Of a stretch of DNA of 64,000 nt, positions 22,681-35,628 are shown piece after piece (positions within the stretch are counted from its first letter, which is position 1; every line of letters starts with the position of its first letter). Origin of the DNA: Myoxocephalus aenaeus (lineage: Eukaryota; Chordata; Actinopteri; Perciformes; Cottidae). The stretch lies in assembly GCA_038501785.1 (NCBI GenBank), contig JBAMJR010000154.1:1-64000 (forward strand), given 5' to 3'. The position numbers and the translations under genes were made by a program. A model generated the notes under the pieces. It did not search any database. It was not told the DNA's origin and saw only the letters and a list, made by a program, of their open reading frames with translations.

Positions 22681-25600
22681 TTCAGTTCATAAAGGTTAAT
22701 TGTGACCTTTTTGGTCACCTAAAAAAGTATTATTAGACGTACGAAGCTCCACCTTCTTGTGTCACTTCTGGTCAGGGGAGGTTCTACGCTCTCTATTCTT
22801 CTTCATATAGAATATTTCAACCGTATCAATTAATTGATCAAACACTAACTATGCAGCACTTATGCAATACAGAGTAAAGAGGATTGGTGGCTGAATGTCT
22901 TGTACTTTTACCTGCTGTCCCCACTGCTATTTAAATAGCCGGCCATAATATAATACCAGTAGTTTCACATTCACTATGGTAACACTGTTCCTTGGTAACA
23001 AAGACATTTGTGTTTAAAAGGTAAAAAAAAAAAGCTGTCTTAAAGCCGTCAACTGCTTTTCATGAAAAATATCGTTCATATTCCTGCATTTATTTGTTTA
23101 GAGATATTTTGCTGTTCTGGAAGAGACAAGTCAGTCATATACAATGGTCATAATTCATTCTGCGGGTCAGACCTATAAACTCTTGCCAGAGCTGATAGAC
23201 TCACATATTCCTTTATTATTAATGTATTGCTCAGGTTAGATGGATTTCAAAGACAAAAGTCTAATTAATCAGTTGTTTGACACATAATAGCATTTCCTCT
23301 AGCTGCACTTAATCATAAACATGACCGCTTATTTCATGGAGCAACTTTTCAAGAATACATTTACAAGAAAGAAAAACAGTCAACTGAATATACTCTATGT
23401 ATATTTACTTGTTTCTTTTTCACAATACTTAAAAACAAAAGAATGCAGAGTCTTACAATTATAGGTCAAAAGATGAGATGGCATTCTCATCAGTATTTCT
23501 TTTGTTTCTGTTGAAACAAGGATCAGAGGTTTGCAGTGTGTCCTGTTTCATTTATTGTGTTGGCCTCAGTGATTAAGGTCCTTCACATCATATTATTTGG
23601 GACAGGATGCAGAAACAGACAGGTCAGGACTCGATCAAGAAGATACTGAAACCAGGCAGAGTAAAGCCACTAACCCAATGACAGTATTTTCTCTTGTGGG
23701 AGAGAGTCACAGTGTTTCTCACTGATGATTTTTGTATTAAATACAACAAAGAAAGTGCTTAATTGAGTTTTGGCTAATTCTTTATTTAATAAAAATTCCA
23801 AAACACTTTTGTGAGAAAGTTCCAGCTGTCCTTTGTACTCCTGTACATTATCAGAAAATACACTAAATACTACACACTATAACTCCAACATCTTACACAG
23901 AACTATCCAACATTTAAGATCATGAATTATTTGCTATCATCACTATATTGATAGCGTACAAACACATTCACTGCATCCGAGGAGAAAAAGATACCCAATA
24001 AAAAAGGAACGTAATAGCAGATTTTTATGCTGGAGACATTTAAATTTAGTATCAAGTGTGAATAGCAATGATAAATAAATTATTACCATTAAATAATAAG
24101 ACTAGAATAGCAGGTGCCTCAGTATGTATACTCTTAATCGTCTCATGTAAACAAATCAGTAATTATTTATACAATCACATCAACGGTGTCAGATTATTAC
24201 TATCATAATCACTTCATTTATTTATTCCTCATTATTTTGTCTTTACTCTGTCAATGCAGATTAAAATTATTGGCAATCACAATGTTAAATTGGCAGCCTG
24301 TGTGTGGACAGATATGCATAACGTGCTTGCTGTTTTCTAATGCATGCAGAGATGGGCATTGAAACATTAGTTCACAGAGAAGTTGATCTGATTGATTGGG
24401 GAGTGGACCCCATTGGTGTACAACTGAAGCATGTTAATTAACTGTCCCATTGTTATAGATATATTTCTATGAAATCAGCAATCGTAATACATTCTGTAAT
24501 CTTGTCGTACTCTTCAGTTTGTCATAAATTGAGAAATGAGTACAAGCTCATTTTGTCGCAAGACTAATACTTGCTATGTAATGCTGGTAATGAAGAGAAA
24601 GGTTGCATTTCAGCTCTCCCATTGCTTGACATTTTGTCAGCGCAACTATCCAGTTCTGTGGCATAGAACATCGATCAAACCAGCTGTGTGTAACAATGAC
24701 ACATCGCTGGGATACTTTCAAACTGAGTCATGGATTTATACAAAGAAAAAAAAATTTGGGCTTACACCAAGTTTTAGAAGTTGCTCATCACAAATGAAGA
24801 AAGCGGTTGAAAGCTTAAATCTGGCAAGAGGATCTTTCTTTTTTTTTCATGTCATATCCTCAGGAGCATTTTTATTCTGTGTGCATCATGCAAGACAGCA
24901 TGCCTTTGTAGAAGGGAACAAAGAATAGTGGGCACTGGGCAGCATCTGTTCAGGGAGAAAGTATGCTGGCATCATCCCAGCAGGACGGCAGCTTCCTGTT
25001 TGTCTGCAGGTCTGCTTTGAAAACCTCCATCTCACCCTGCCTCATCGCTAATATTATTCTGCAATACCTGATGCAGAAAGGTGCAAGCGATCCCCACGGT
25101 AACCACTGGCTCAGGATCTTTGACTCGGCTCTTCATCCTCTCATCCTCCTGTCACCGTGATTACTCCGCTGGCTCCAACCGCCTGCCTGTCATCTTCCAG
25201 TCAAAGATAGCAATTAATCATATTGTTCCAGATGCAGCTAATGATTTATTTACAGACTTTGCTGTGCCCAGGTTTCAAATTAGTTTTGAAGTGTCTGAAG
25301 ATAGGATCCCTCCAAAATCTCCATGTTCTGGCATGCCAATAAATACAGTAAAGTCCCACAAGCACACAGGGATGTTGCCCGAGGACAATATCATGCGAAT
25401 GAACAATCAAATATATTGGAATTAGGATCAACTAGTATTCAAAATGTAGCACAACATACTGTCCACACTTGGAATATTAGACGACAATCTTGTCTACGAG
25501 AGATTACTTTTATATTTATTTGTAATTGCTACCTGCTTTATGACAAGAAAGTGCTCCTTCAATTTGTTTGTTTTTCATTTCTATTTTTTTACAACTTTAT

Positions 25601-28600
25601 TGACTAATCAGAACAGGAGAATGTCACACTTCTGCACATTGCAGCTCCAGAGTTAAATAATACAATTTGCTTCAAGTTGTTTTCGACATGTTCAATATCT
25701 GACCAATATCTTGGCCAAACCTTCAGTCATAGTCTACTTCAGCAGCCATAAGTGGGTATTGTATTGGAAGATGTGACCCGGTGGGGAAAAGAAAGTAAAT
25801 ATCTTTTCACTGAACATTTTGCAGATATAGTTAATTGAAAACGTTTTCTGTTGCAAATGATAGGCCTAATATATAGTAGATGTGAGTTTACATTGATAAC
25901 CATGACTGATTGATTGAAATTCAAAGTGTTTAGATTTTAGACATCGGTTGACAAAAGCACTTATTTTCATTGGGTGACTATTTGTTTTGCTAGCTGAATT
26001 GGATGAAAGTTAAGGTTAGCTCCATGAGTGGTTGCAAACTATTCTCCTGCTGATTTAGTTTCTCGTTTCCTTCTGTTTTTCAGTGTAGAGCTAGTTAGTA
26101 CTCGTGATATATAAGAAAATGTAATGTAGTCCAGTTTGTGAAGTTGTCACAAAATTTAAAACTGATTGACCTGAGCGAAGAAACTAAAAGTGAAATAGAA
26201 AGAGAATATAATGTCTTGACTATTTCACGAACTGCTGTGAGACTGTGTTGCTCAGTCAGTGAGAAAACCAGCAAATGCATCAAATGCACTGGCTTTTTAT
26301 AGGCTATATGAATATTAACCGCTATTCCCTTTTGAATTAAAGCGTAATTGTGTTTATGTGATAATTAAACTTGAACAACAATTTTAACAACAATCCTTAT
26401 GTTGAATTGATGTGTTACATTTTACTTTCTTATCTTACATATGATTGGAAAACAATTGTTCTACCTGCATTCGGACCATTATAAAACCAATCCTACATTT
26501 GACTGGAATTATGTATACAGAGCAAAACAGCCCTCGATGCACCCAATAAAATCTGTTTTAGCGATATATATTAATTTAGAGTATCAACATTGAACTGATA
26601 TTGATTTACTTCAAGATATGGCAATACTCTCAGCTCTCCCAATGAAGGAAAGTAAGGGTGTTGCTAGTTTTGTGTTTTTCATGTAAAAAAAATCATTCAG
26701 TTTAGCTTCATAGATTTTCCCCCAGAGTTTAGCTTGATATAATAGTTGAGCACAATCAAGCCCTAAGCATAAAATATGTAAATGGGAATAGTTCCCTCGT
26801 GTTTCAGTCAGGGTGCAGTAGAAAAGATGGGAGTCTGTGGGAAACAGAATCTAATTCTTTTGTTCGTCTGGTTCAAATCAAATCTCATCTCCCTCTGCAG
26901 AGAGATGGAGACAGTGATTAAACTGAAGGAAAAGATGCAGACGTGCTTTTAAGAAGTCAACTTTATGGAACAACCACCTGGACACAAATTATTGTTCAAA
27001 TCATTGGATTTAAATAAGTCGAATGGTGGGGATATTTAATAAACAAATAAGACATTATGAAAGGAATAACAACATACTGATAAAGTATGTAACATAACAT
27101 AAATGTCAAACCAAATATTTTTAAACACATTTAGTTTATTATTGTGCAATGTTATTATTTTTTCACAATAACAGAGTTTATTGCAGGTTATTTGTATTAT
27201 TATATTGCAATATTATTTTACTGCCATTTTGTTTAACAATGGCACCTGTAATTGATTGTTTTACTTCATGATGCCACTTTTCCTCATAACGTCTTTATCT
27301 TCTAGTCACAACAGGGTAGAGGCCAGTTATGTGTTGAGTGGACATTCAATGAAATAGCATTGTGAAATTAAAATCACCATAATTAATTTCACAAGTTATG
27401 TTACACTGTGGGTAACCATAGAAACATGGGAAGATAGACTTACAGCAAATAATGATAGACGCAGACCATAAAAAAGTAAATAATTATATAAATGCCACAC
27501 TAATTCATGAATCTACTGGGGCTGTCGCTTAAAGCGATGCCTCATTATTTAGAGAATGGGTGTTTTTTTTCTCAGTTGATATACTGAAGCAATCTTTGTT
27601 TCCAGAACAACAGATCCCACAGTACACAATGGTCTCTCTTGAATTAAGCATTTATAGACAGAATGATGAAAAAGCTTTCCAGGCTCAGTCTGGTTGTTGA
27701 AAATGTGTCTTTTCTACTGGTTTTTCATTTGTATTTTATGATAAGAGTACCAGATAAATGGCTCATAAACTATAGAGAGGATCAAGTCAATGTGGTGAGA
27801 AACACCTTTTAATGGATTTGAAAATGTGTGCATGGTCACTCTCCTTTCTTCAATGTCAATGAAATCTCATCAATGAGATTACAAATGTGGCTTTTATCAT
27901 AATGCTTGCCAGGGAGATTGAAGACATTACCGCTTGCTGTGCCACAATTTCCATTTATTTTTCACACGTTTCTGCCATTTGGCAGTCCTGTCGTCAGTAT
28001 TCATAAATCATTCAGTTATTGTGAAAAAATACAGATCTCAGCTGTGGTTTTAATCCACATTTAGAAGTAAAAGTCTGAGGAGAGGAGGGATCCTCCCTTC
28101 ATACTGTCATCCACATATTACTGAACACCTAATGTAGAGCAGCGGAGGTGTTTGTATTGAAATAGCATGGTGGAGATAAACTGTGACTAAGATATGCAAA
28201 TCATGTGTCATCTCTTAAGGTCTGTCATTAGTGTGCTGTGTAATTAAAAGTATAACCAGCATTATTCAAAGACTGTTGTGACGAATGAAAGCCAAGGTGA
28301 TCAATTTATATTTTGGGCTCAGGCTCTCCTCAATCCTCCAGATTGTATGAACCAGTTAATTCAATGTGGCAATCTATTTGCTCTGAGACATTGTTATTGG
28401 AAAAACACTTTAGAGACCCGTCTCTAGATGTTCATGGGGCCATGAATCAAAACATTTTTGTTGTGTGCAGTGGAGAGTGTAATGGCCGCTTTTTAGAAAC
28501 CAGTCCGCCAAACAGTCAACCCAGAGGCTTGGAGAAAGAAATGCCATGTGTTGATGAATGGCTGTCTTTTGAGCTATGCTCCCCAAACAAGTTTTAACTC

Positions 28601-29875
28601 TTGCTGTATAATACATTATGATAACCTGGGTCTCCATTGGAAGTATAGGCTAATTATTTCCTCATTTCAGTTCCCTCCCTGTTGTGTTTCTGTACTTTTC
28701 ATGTCCTGAAGGTCTAACGCTCAACGGTTGCATCTCACCACAAGCCAGAGCAGCCACGTCTACAGAGAACCAGAGACTGAGCGAAGGCCTCAATAAACTA
28801 CATATCAGAGCTTTGATTTGAAAAAGAAAGCAAAAGAAGTTACTAACTGTGTCCATAGTGATTGGTTGACAGGTGACTAGTCTGTGGTAGTGAATATCAA
28901 ATGATAAAAACAAGTGCAAGAACATAGATAGTTTAGCATGTATCAAGCAGGGGATATGTATGTGTTTATCGCAGTTGGTCATTGTTTCATGTCACTTGTG
29001 ATGCGATACAATACAACTTTATTTTAAATTTAATGAAATTCACTTAATTAGCTGCCAAACAAAGTGCTGCCTAAAGAACACATTTTATTATGAATAAATC
29101 TGATAGATGAGATATTTAAATTTACAGCAGTGTAGAGTTGTGCCAATCATCTTCTCCAGTGTTTTCATTTGCTGGTGTTAACAGGATCCTTATTACCTCA
29201 CCAGCCATCAAAATATGCTTTCAAAAGTTCATTATCTTTGTATTGTTTTAAAACACTGATGCAACAAGCTTGGCTCATTACGTGCATCAGCTGACTAACT
29301 GTGTCTTAGTAGCTCCTCTGAAGTTTCTCTTTCTGTTCAGAAAAAAAGAGCCTTTGATCATATTATTATCATGATGCTATTAGAAAATCCAAGTTTTCTT
29401 TTAGAAAATCTTCATTTCGCCACTTTTCTTATCTTTTGGAGGTCAAACGGGTCAGAAGAGCAAAAAGCAGAATCACGTCAGGTCTCTTTTGTTGAGAGCA
29501 GATTGTCGAGCAAAATTCAGCCAGCACAATTCATCTCTCATAATCAGGATTTACATCTCTCTGTCTCTCCTCCTTCCAACTCTCTCTGATACCCGTTCCT
29601 TCTCCCACTTATATCTTGTTAATATCTCACCAACTGATATATGCTGCCACCCGACTCAATAGAAAATAGACCCATTTATATCTCTGTCTCACCCACAAAG
29701 ATAAGACACACACAGAAATGTCTGAATATAAACTGAATGCACTGAATGATGCAGTCGCACAGATTAGTGACTTGTCTTTTGGTTCGATTGATAGAGAGTT
29801 AAAAAGCTGTTTCTCCGAGCCATGGTTCGTCAGGACACGAGTCATTGAAGAGACAAGACATTGTGTAATACAAGT

Positions 29876-29878
<3 letters not shown>
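22681..29878. other. long AT-rich non-coding stretch
   Basis: More than 7 kb without a supportable gene. 25,150-25,330 and 28,310-28,600 are of mixed composition with homeodomain-like ATTA cores and could be regulatory, but this is inference only. Confidence 0.5.

Positions 29879-29959
<81 letters not shown>
29879..29959. repeat. (GT)40 microsatellite
   Basis: Uninterrupted GT dinucleotides for about 80 bases, ending in GCACACAAG. Confidence 0.98.
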
Positions 29960-29960
<1 letters not shown>

Positions 29961-31134
29961 ACACAAGAAATCCAGACCAGCTTAGAAGTGTTTGTTCTGG
30001 GAGGTTCTGTCAGGAGTTCTGTCTCGTGAATATTTTTGCTTCAGTCTGGAAACTGAGATTTCAAAGGGACAATGTGGAACATAGAGACTGCTTGCTATCA
30101 GCTGGCCGTGGTTATTGTGTATTATTTGAACATGTGTACATGTACACACGGTATGTGTATGTGCCTTGTTTTTGGGTCGGTTTCTGTCTTCACCTTGTTA
30201 TTAACCTCAAAGCAAACAGTCATGGCCCCGTTAGTCTGTGTTCTCTCTCTCTGCCTTACCCTCCTCTGGTATTAGAACATATTGCAGTCTCTGTGTATTT
30301 CTGGTGTCTGAGTAAACTGTTGGTAAAGGGAACGATCGTTTGTTTCTCTAAATCCTATGAGATCCAACTGTAATTTCACAAGGGGAGGAGAAGTCTGATA
30401 TTCTGAGCAAATACTCTGAACATAAGAGTTTTGTTGAAAGACTCTGGGGAAAGGGGAACATAAACTGAGAGTAATAACATTTGTAAGACTCAATTCTCAA
30501 ACTGACACCAAAAAAACATTATAGATGTCGTCACAGTGCAAGATGAGAAGGTGTTGCTCTCACAGTACATGGGCATAATGTCTACTATTTCATGTAGGAG
30601 ATTCCCTTTTCCACAAAGAAGATATTCTTTTCAAAGCTTGTACTTCATCCTTTGATGTGAATGTCATGGCTCTCAGTCTAACAAAGTACCTTGCTTTACA
30701 ATATAGGCATAGACTGCAAGTAATGCAGTTCATGTTTAAATGGAATTCAAATCATGTCATTACGGCTAATTTTTTCTGCTCAGCCCGGGTTTTCTACTTT
30801 CCAGCTTTGAAGATATAAATGTAGGGTTTCATTACATTATGGCCATTCTCCTGTGAAGTGTATTTTCTGTTCTGGCTTCCCTGAATAAATAGAAAAGTCC
30901 CTAAGATCTTAAAAAGCCAGGATACATGATATACTTGCTAAGATATACATAACATATCGTATGACTTTCTCCCCTAGATTAGAAGCTTTCGTTAGTATCC
31001 TTTCCAAATGATTGGTGATGATTGATATCATTTATTTATTTATTATATAAATATATTACGATACTCAGCATTTGGTTAACTTGTTGCTATACATATATAC
31101 ACATGTAATCTATGTATCTCTCTCTTTCTTTCAG
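29960..31134. other. non-coding sequence upstream of the b3galt1 terminal exon
   Basis: No gene seen. It ends in a pyrimidine tract (CTCTCTCTTTCTTTCAG) that forms a strong splice acceptor at 31,135, so at least the last part is probably a leader intron of b3galt1. Confidence 0.5.
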
Positions 31135-31137
31135 GTG
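31118..31137 (+). promoter_or_regulatory. b3galt1: splice acceptor of the b3galt1 terminal exon
   Basis: A long CT tract ends TTTCAG|GTGTAAATGG. The tetrapod orthologue also has non-coding leader exons followed by one coding exon, so this is the expected junction. It is 5' UTR, not coding. Confidence 0.7.
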
Positions 31138-31140
31138 TAA

Positions 31141-31233
31141 ATGGAGAAGAAGAATGTCATCAAGAGAAATTGGATATCCATACGATTGTGCTTTGCATTA
31201 AAACACAAACAGCATCACTTCTCTCTGAAGTAA
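31141..31233 (+). other. b3galt1: uORF 1 in the b3galt1 leader (30 codons)
   Basis: ATG lies a few bases inside the leader exon and reads MEKKNVIKRNWISIRLCFAL and on to TAA at 31,231. It is long enough to affect scanning ribosomes. No known peptide recognised. Confidence 0.55.
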
Positions 31234-31250
31234 TCCATTACTGACAATTA

Positions 31251-31364
31251 ATGTCAAACTGCACGCTGGAGCAGCTTCATGCTGCCTCGCTGGGTGAAAC
31301 ATTGCTAAAGGAAAGAAAGCTTTATAAGATCCAGCTGATCGAAACACACCTAAATGCTGCATAA
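31251..31364 (+). other. b3galt1: uORF 2, overlapping the b3galt1 start (37 codons)
   Basis: ATG at 31,251 reads MSNCTLEQLHAASLGETLLK and on. Its TAA (31,362-31,364) shares the A with the b3galt1 ATG (31,364-31,366), giving TAATG. This arrangement would allow termination-coupled reinitiation at the main start. Confidence 0.6.
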
Positions 31365-32350
31365 TGCCTTCAAAAGTGTCATGTTTATACCTGTTGACAG
31401 TGGTCTGCTGGGCGAGCGCTCTGTGGTACTTGAGTATTTCTCGCCCAACGTCCACCTATGTCGGCCACATGTCTGTGCCTATACGTAAGACTGCGAATCC
31501 CCCAAATAACATCACCTTCACCAACATCCACACCCGCTCCCTTAACCCACATGCCTTTGAATTTGTCATCAATGAGCCGAAGAAGTGCGAAAGTGCCGCT
31601 CCCTTCCTGGTCATCCTCATTAGCACCACACACAAGGAGTTTGATGCGCGGCAGTCCATCCGGGAGACCTGGGGGGATGAGAGCACCTTCGGCGACATCC
31701 ACATCCTCACCATCTTTCTGCTGGGCAGGAACACAGATCCCGTCCTGAACCAGATGGTGGAGCAGGAGAGCCAGATCTTCCATGACATTGTGGTGGAGAA
31801 CTTTATTGATTCCTACCACAACCTCACCCTCAAAACCATGATGGGCATGCGCTGGGTGGCTACCTTCTGCCCCAAAGCGCAGTATGTCATGAAGACCGAC
31901 AGCGACATCTTTATCAACATGGACAATCTGATCTACAAGCTCCTGAAGCCCACCTCCAAGCCAAGGAGGAGGTATTTTACTGGCTATGTAATAAACGGCG
32001 GTCCCATAAGGGATATGCGCAGTAAGTGGTATATGTCCCGGGACTTGTATCCCGACAGTAAATACCCGCCTTTCTGCTCAGGCACTGGCTATGTGTTCTC
32101 AGCCGACGTTGCTGAGCTTATCTTCCAGGCTTCATTACACACAAGACTGTTGCACCTGGAGGATGTGTATGTGGGACTGTGTTTGCGTAAGCTGGGTATA
32201 CACCCGTATCAGAACAGTGGTTTTAATCACTGGAAAATGGCCTACAGCCTTTGCCGCTACAGACGGGTTATCACCGTGCACCAGATCTCCCCGGAGGAGA
32301 TGCACCGCATTTGGAACGACATGTCCAGCAAGAAGCACCTGAGATGTTAA
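31364..32350 (+). CDS. b3galt1: beta-1,3-galactosyltransferase 1, intronless coding region
   Basis: A 328-residue type II Golgi glycosyltransferase that transfers galactose from UDP-Gal to N-acetylglucosamine in beta-1,3 linkage. A short cytosolic tail and a signal-anchor (about residues 6-25, CLYLLTVVCWASALWYLSIS) precede a stem (26-75) and the GT31 catalytic domain (78-320). Visible family motifs are IRETW (99-103), the DxD metal/UDP site TDSD (178-181), YVINGGPIRD (208-217), the CSGTGYVFS block (238-246) and EDVYVG (266-271). N-glycosylation sequons lie at Asn49 (NIT) and Asn153 (NLT). Length and sequence match vertebrate B3GALT1 (326 residues in human, from memory), with the C-terminal third nearly identical and the stem most divergent. 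The start is set by homology (MxSKVSCLY). Convergent with stk39. Confidence 0.97.
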   Translation: MPSKVSCLYLLTVVCWASALWYLSISRPTSTYVGHMSVPIRKTANPPNNITFTNIHTRSLNPHAFEFVINEPKKCESAAPFLVILISTTHKEFDARQSIRETWGDESTFGDIHILTIFLLGRNTDPVLNQMVEQESQIFHDIVVENFIDSYHNLTLKTMMGMRWVATFCPKAQYVMKTDSDIFINMDNLIYKLLKPTSKPRRRYFTGYVINGGPIRDMRSKWYMSRDLYPDSKYPPFCSGTGYVFSADVAELIFQASLHTRLLHLEDVYVGLCLRKLGIHPYQNSGFNHWKMAYSLCRYRRVITVHQISPEEMHRIWNDMSSKKHLRC

Positions 32351-35300
32351 GGGACACAAGGGACACAGGACAACCTCTTTTTTTCTTTGCCTTTTACTCC
32401 GTTTAAATCTCATCACACTGAATAATGTAAAAACACTGAAGGCTGCAGCGAGTCTCTATTTGATGACAACATGTTTTCATTAACATCCATCTTTGTCTAT
32501 TTCTGCTGATCATGCCTCATGATTGTTAATGAATGCATGAGGCTTGTAAAGCGCATACTCTCACGCATATTCAGAACGTGGTGTTTGTTACTGACGGTCA
32601 TTTTGTATTCCAGGTACACATTTAAGCAGAATATTCCTTATAAGCATTAAGCCAATCAGTGTGAAGCATTAGGTAGTGTGGCCTGATGGGTAGAGGCTGT
32701 GTTTGAAGCAGACAACCTTGGCTAAAGTGTTCTTGAGCAAGACACTGGCTCTCTACCATCTGCATGGCTGCTGACTTAGCACCCTGATCTTCCTGTAGGA
32801 GAGCAAGCCAAAAGACAATTTCTGTGCAGGAATCAATTAGGTTTCAAATGACTATATCACATCTATAATGTTATACATTTTAAAATAATTATTTACAAGT
32901 GAAAGAAGAGTTTCTGAACAACTAGATTGCAAATAATAGTCATATCCAACAACAAACCTGGTTGTCTGTTGAGGTCAAACTCAAGCTCCCCTTTTTTCAT
33001 CTTTATATGTGCTGCAGTATATTGTCAGTCTCCCAACAGACCAAGTTGAAAGTTAATTTAATATTATTCAATTGATAATTTTCCTCTTGCATTGGTAACA
33101 ATTAAACCACGTAGGATGCTCTTTTTCTTTAATGAATTTTGCCTTATGTTTTTGTTTACATACTTGTATAACTTCACTGCCTCTTTTCTCCGAAAAAGCG
33201 AGATGCATTTTTTTAATTTTTTTTTTAGATGCATTCTGTTTTTGTCTCCTCTTTGACATTTTTGTACTACGTGAGGTAATTGTGTGTCTCGGCTACCGGC
33301 TCATTACTCCAGCTGCTGCTCTCAGTTAATGATTGCTGTATGTCAGCAGCTATTTCAGCGCATCGCCTGCTTCATATATCAAGAGAAATACAGTATCATG
33401 TTGTGCAAGTCTGAGTTTAACTGTAGCTAAGGCCATTACAGACTGGATGTATTATTGTATGTATCTGGCATATAAGTGATTACTGCAGCGCTGCTACTGA
33501 CATCATGGAAAGACTTTGTGCTTCTCAGAAAATGTTGCATTCATGGCCAAATTTTCATTTAATTTTTTCAAGGGTTTTGTAGTATTATAAGCTAATGTGA
33601 CATTTACTGTGAAAGCATCCATCCCGCAAGGGGTTGTTGTTATATATTGTATGTTTTTTATATTAAAAAACAAATACTTGAATAATTAAAGTTATACTAC
33701 TGCTTTCACTAGTTGCCTGTTTTGAATTATCTGTTATAAATGTACAGTGTTACTTTAAGTTTATTGAAGAAGAAGTAATTGTGTTTGTAATTAAAGAGCC
33801 GCTTGTTCTGTGGTCACAGAAGGGAATATTTTAAATGATTTAGCTATCTGAAGCAAACCCACATAGCTTCTTGAACAGCAGATTTGGTTATAAATCTAAA
33901 ATTATAGTTTAACAAGAGCATAACTAGAGATGAGTTTTTTGGGGAGATTTTTCTTAATCAAATGAAAGGGCAGGAGACGTTGTATGCTGTGAAGATTGTA
34001 AAGCCCCTTGAGGCAAATTTGGGCTGTCTCAAAAAAATGTACTTGAACTTAAAGGTCCACGCTGTAAACTTGGGGGAAAGTTGCAGTTGTGAGTTAGCCT
34101 TTTATAGTCAATATCTACTAAATTGGGTATGACACTGAGAGCTAATAGGAAAGACTCCACACCTTTTTTAAATAATAGCAATTCTTTATTGTGGCTTTTC
34201 GTCAGAAATTTGACATCAGCTGATTACAGAGAGGGAACAGGGGTTATATGCTGAAATGGGACACATACTGTACATAGAAAACACAATAAATTACTTCATA
34301 ATAAAGAATTAAGTAGAAGTTAATATTTACCATCTCAATACTTAAAAATAATTTAGAGCTGGACTTGTTTGGACAAACAAATGGCTTGTCCCCCTTTCAA
34401 TAGTCGCCTTTTGGTTTCACCCCCAGATGCATTGTCATACAGTACATTTTAGTAACTACAAATTTTTTGGAAACAAAGGGTTTTGTAGTGCAGCAGGACA
34501 GTGCAAGAAAATTAAACTGTTGTGGTGTTACCAATTAACCTGTCATCTGAAGACAAGTCGACCAGAGCTGATTACAACAGGTTCTGTTATGTTCCATTTG
34601 TCTGATGACAAAAGCACACACGTTAACTTGTCTCCAGGGGCTAAGCATTTGCTCGTTGGGTGCACACACTCAGCCCAAAAGTGCATTGTAGCTTGTCTCA
34701 TTAAGTTAAAATACTTGACTTGAACTGAAATGGTAATCAGCAGGTTCGGCTCTTTGTGTATGCTCACTCATTGTCTACTTTCTTAGGCACAGAAAAATGA
34801 ACAAGGCACCTCTAACATTTTGAAGCTTTAGCACTGTCAAGAGCAGCAAATTAAACACAGTAGCATCCAGGTCTCTTCGTTTTATTCCTGCACTCTCAAG
34901 CACATGGTTCCCTTCTTGTCAGTGTAAAACAGGTCTTGACACAGAAATACAACTCATTCTCTTTTTAGACATTCATTATGTTGTTCTGAAAATGTGCTTT
35001 TCCCCATAAATTAACTAAATCTTACATTCTGACAAAGACCTCAGGGAAACAACACAAATGAGTGCGTTTGTGAGATGCCAGTCAATTTGTTTTCACTATG
35101 GCAACAAAACAGCATGAGAAAACATAAAAATACCTTCTCATTTCAATAAATAATGAGAGCTTTGCTGAACACAAAGGTAATGTGATGTAAAACATGTAAA
35201 AGAAAAAAGAAAAAAAAAAACATTCAAAGCTACATCTTAATCACCTTGTGTCACCACCTGAGTACATCTTTAAGTTCCTGGGCTGTCTCCTGATCCCGCT

Positions 35301-35553
35301 TTGTGCGCTAGGCCGTGGAATGTTTTTAAGGTGAAAGGTCAGGGGACAGTAAGCATGGAAGTTGGCGCTAAGGGGGTGTAGGTGGGGCGGTGGCCAAGCT
35401 TGGGGTCAGGGAAGGTGAAAAGGAGTGAGGGAGTGTGAGTTTTCAGGGAGGGTGGTGGGGGAAGATGTTTCAGGAAGTGATGGTATGTTCCTCAGTCTGT
35501 CTGCCCTGAACTGTCTCCCCACTGTCTCACCTGCTTCAGGTTTGAAGAAGGCA
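32351..35553. other. convergent 3' UTR space of b3galt1 and stk39
   Basis: Candidate poly(A) signals for b3galt1 on the plus strand are ATTAAA at 33,685 and 33,790 and AATAAA at 34,285 and 34,300. For stk39 on the minus strand, AATAAA lies at 34,881-34,886 and 34,185-34,190. If the distal signals are used, the two transcripts overlap tail to tail. 32,674-32,790 contains CTTGAGCAAGACACTGG, the look of an old SINE 3' domain. 35,330-35,520 is strongly G-rich on the plus strand, hence C-rich in stk39 mRNA. Confidence 0.5.
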
Positions 35554-35628
35554 TCAGCTAACACTTAGCTGTGCAAAGCCGATCAGCTTCACCTCGTCCG
35601 GGATCTCCGAGTCGTCGCAGCCAGAATC
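35554..35628 (-). CDS. stk39: stk39 coding exon 18, terminal
   Basis: Residues 482-505 and TGA: DSGCDDSEIPDEVKLIGFAQ and LSVS, the conserved C-terminus of SPAK. Confidence 0.96.
   Translation of the reverse strand, partial: DSGCDDSEIPDEVKLIGFAQLSVS

Noticed and set aside
24536..24928. 130-codon plus-strand frame
   Set aside because: No recognised domain, composition like the surrounding non-coding DNA, and no splice or promoter context.
31385..31819. 144-codon minus-strand frame over b3galt1
   Set aside because: It is a shadow of the b3galt1 coding frame, with no domain of its own.
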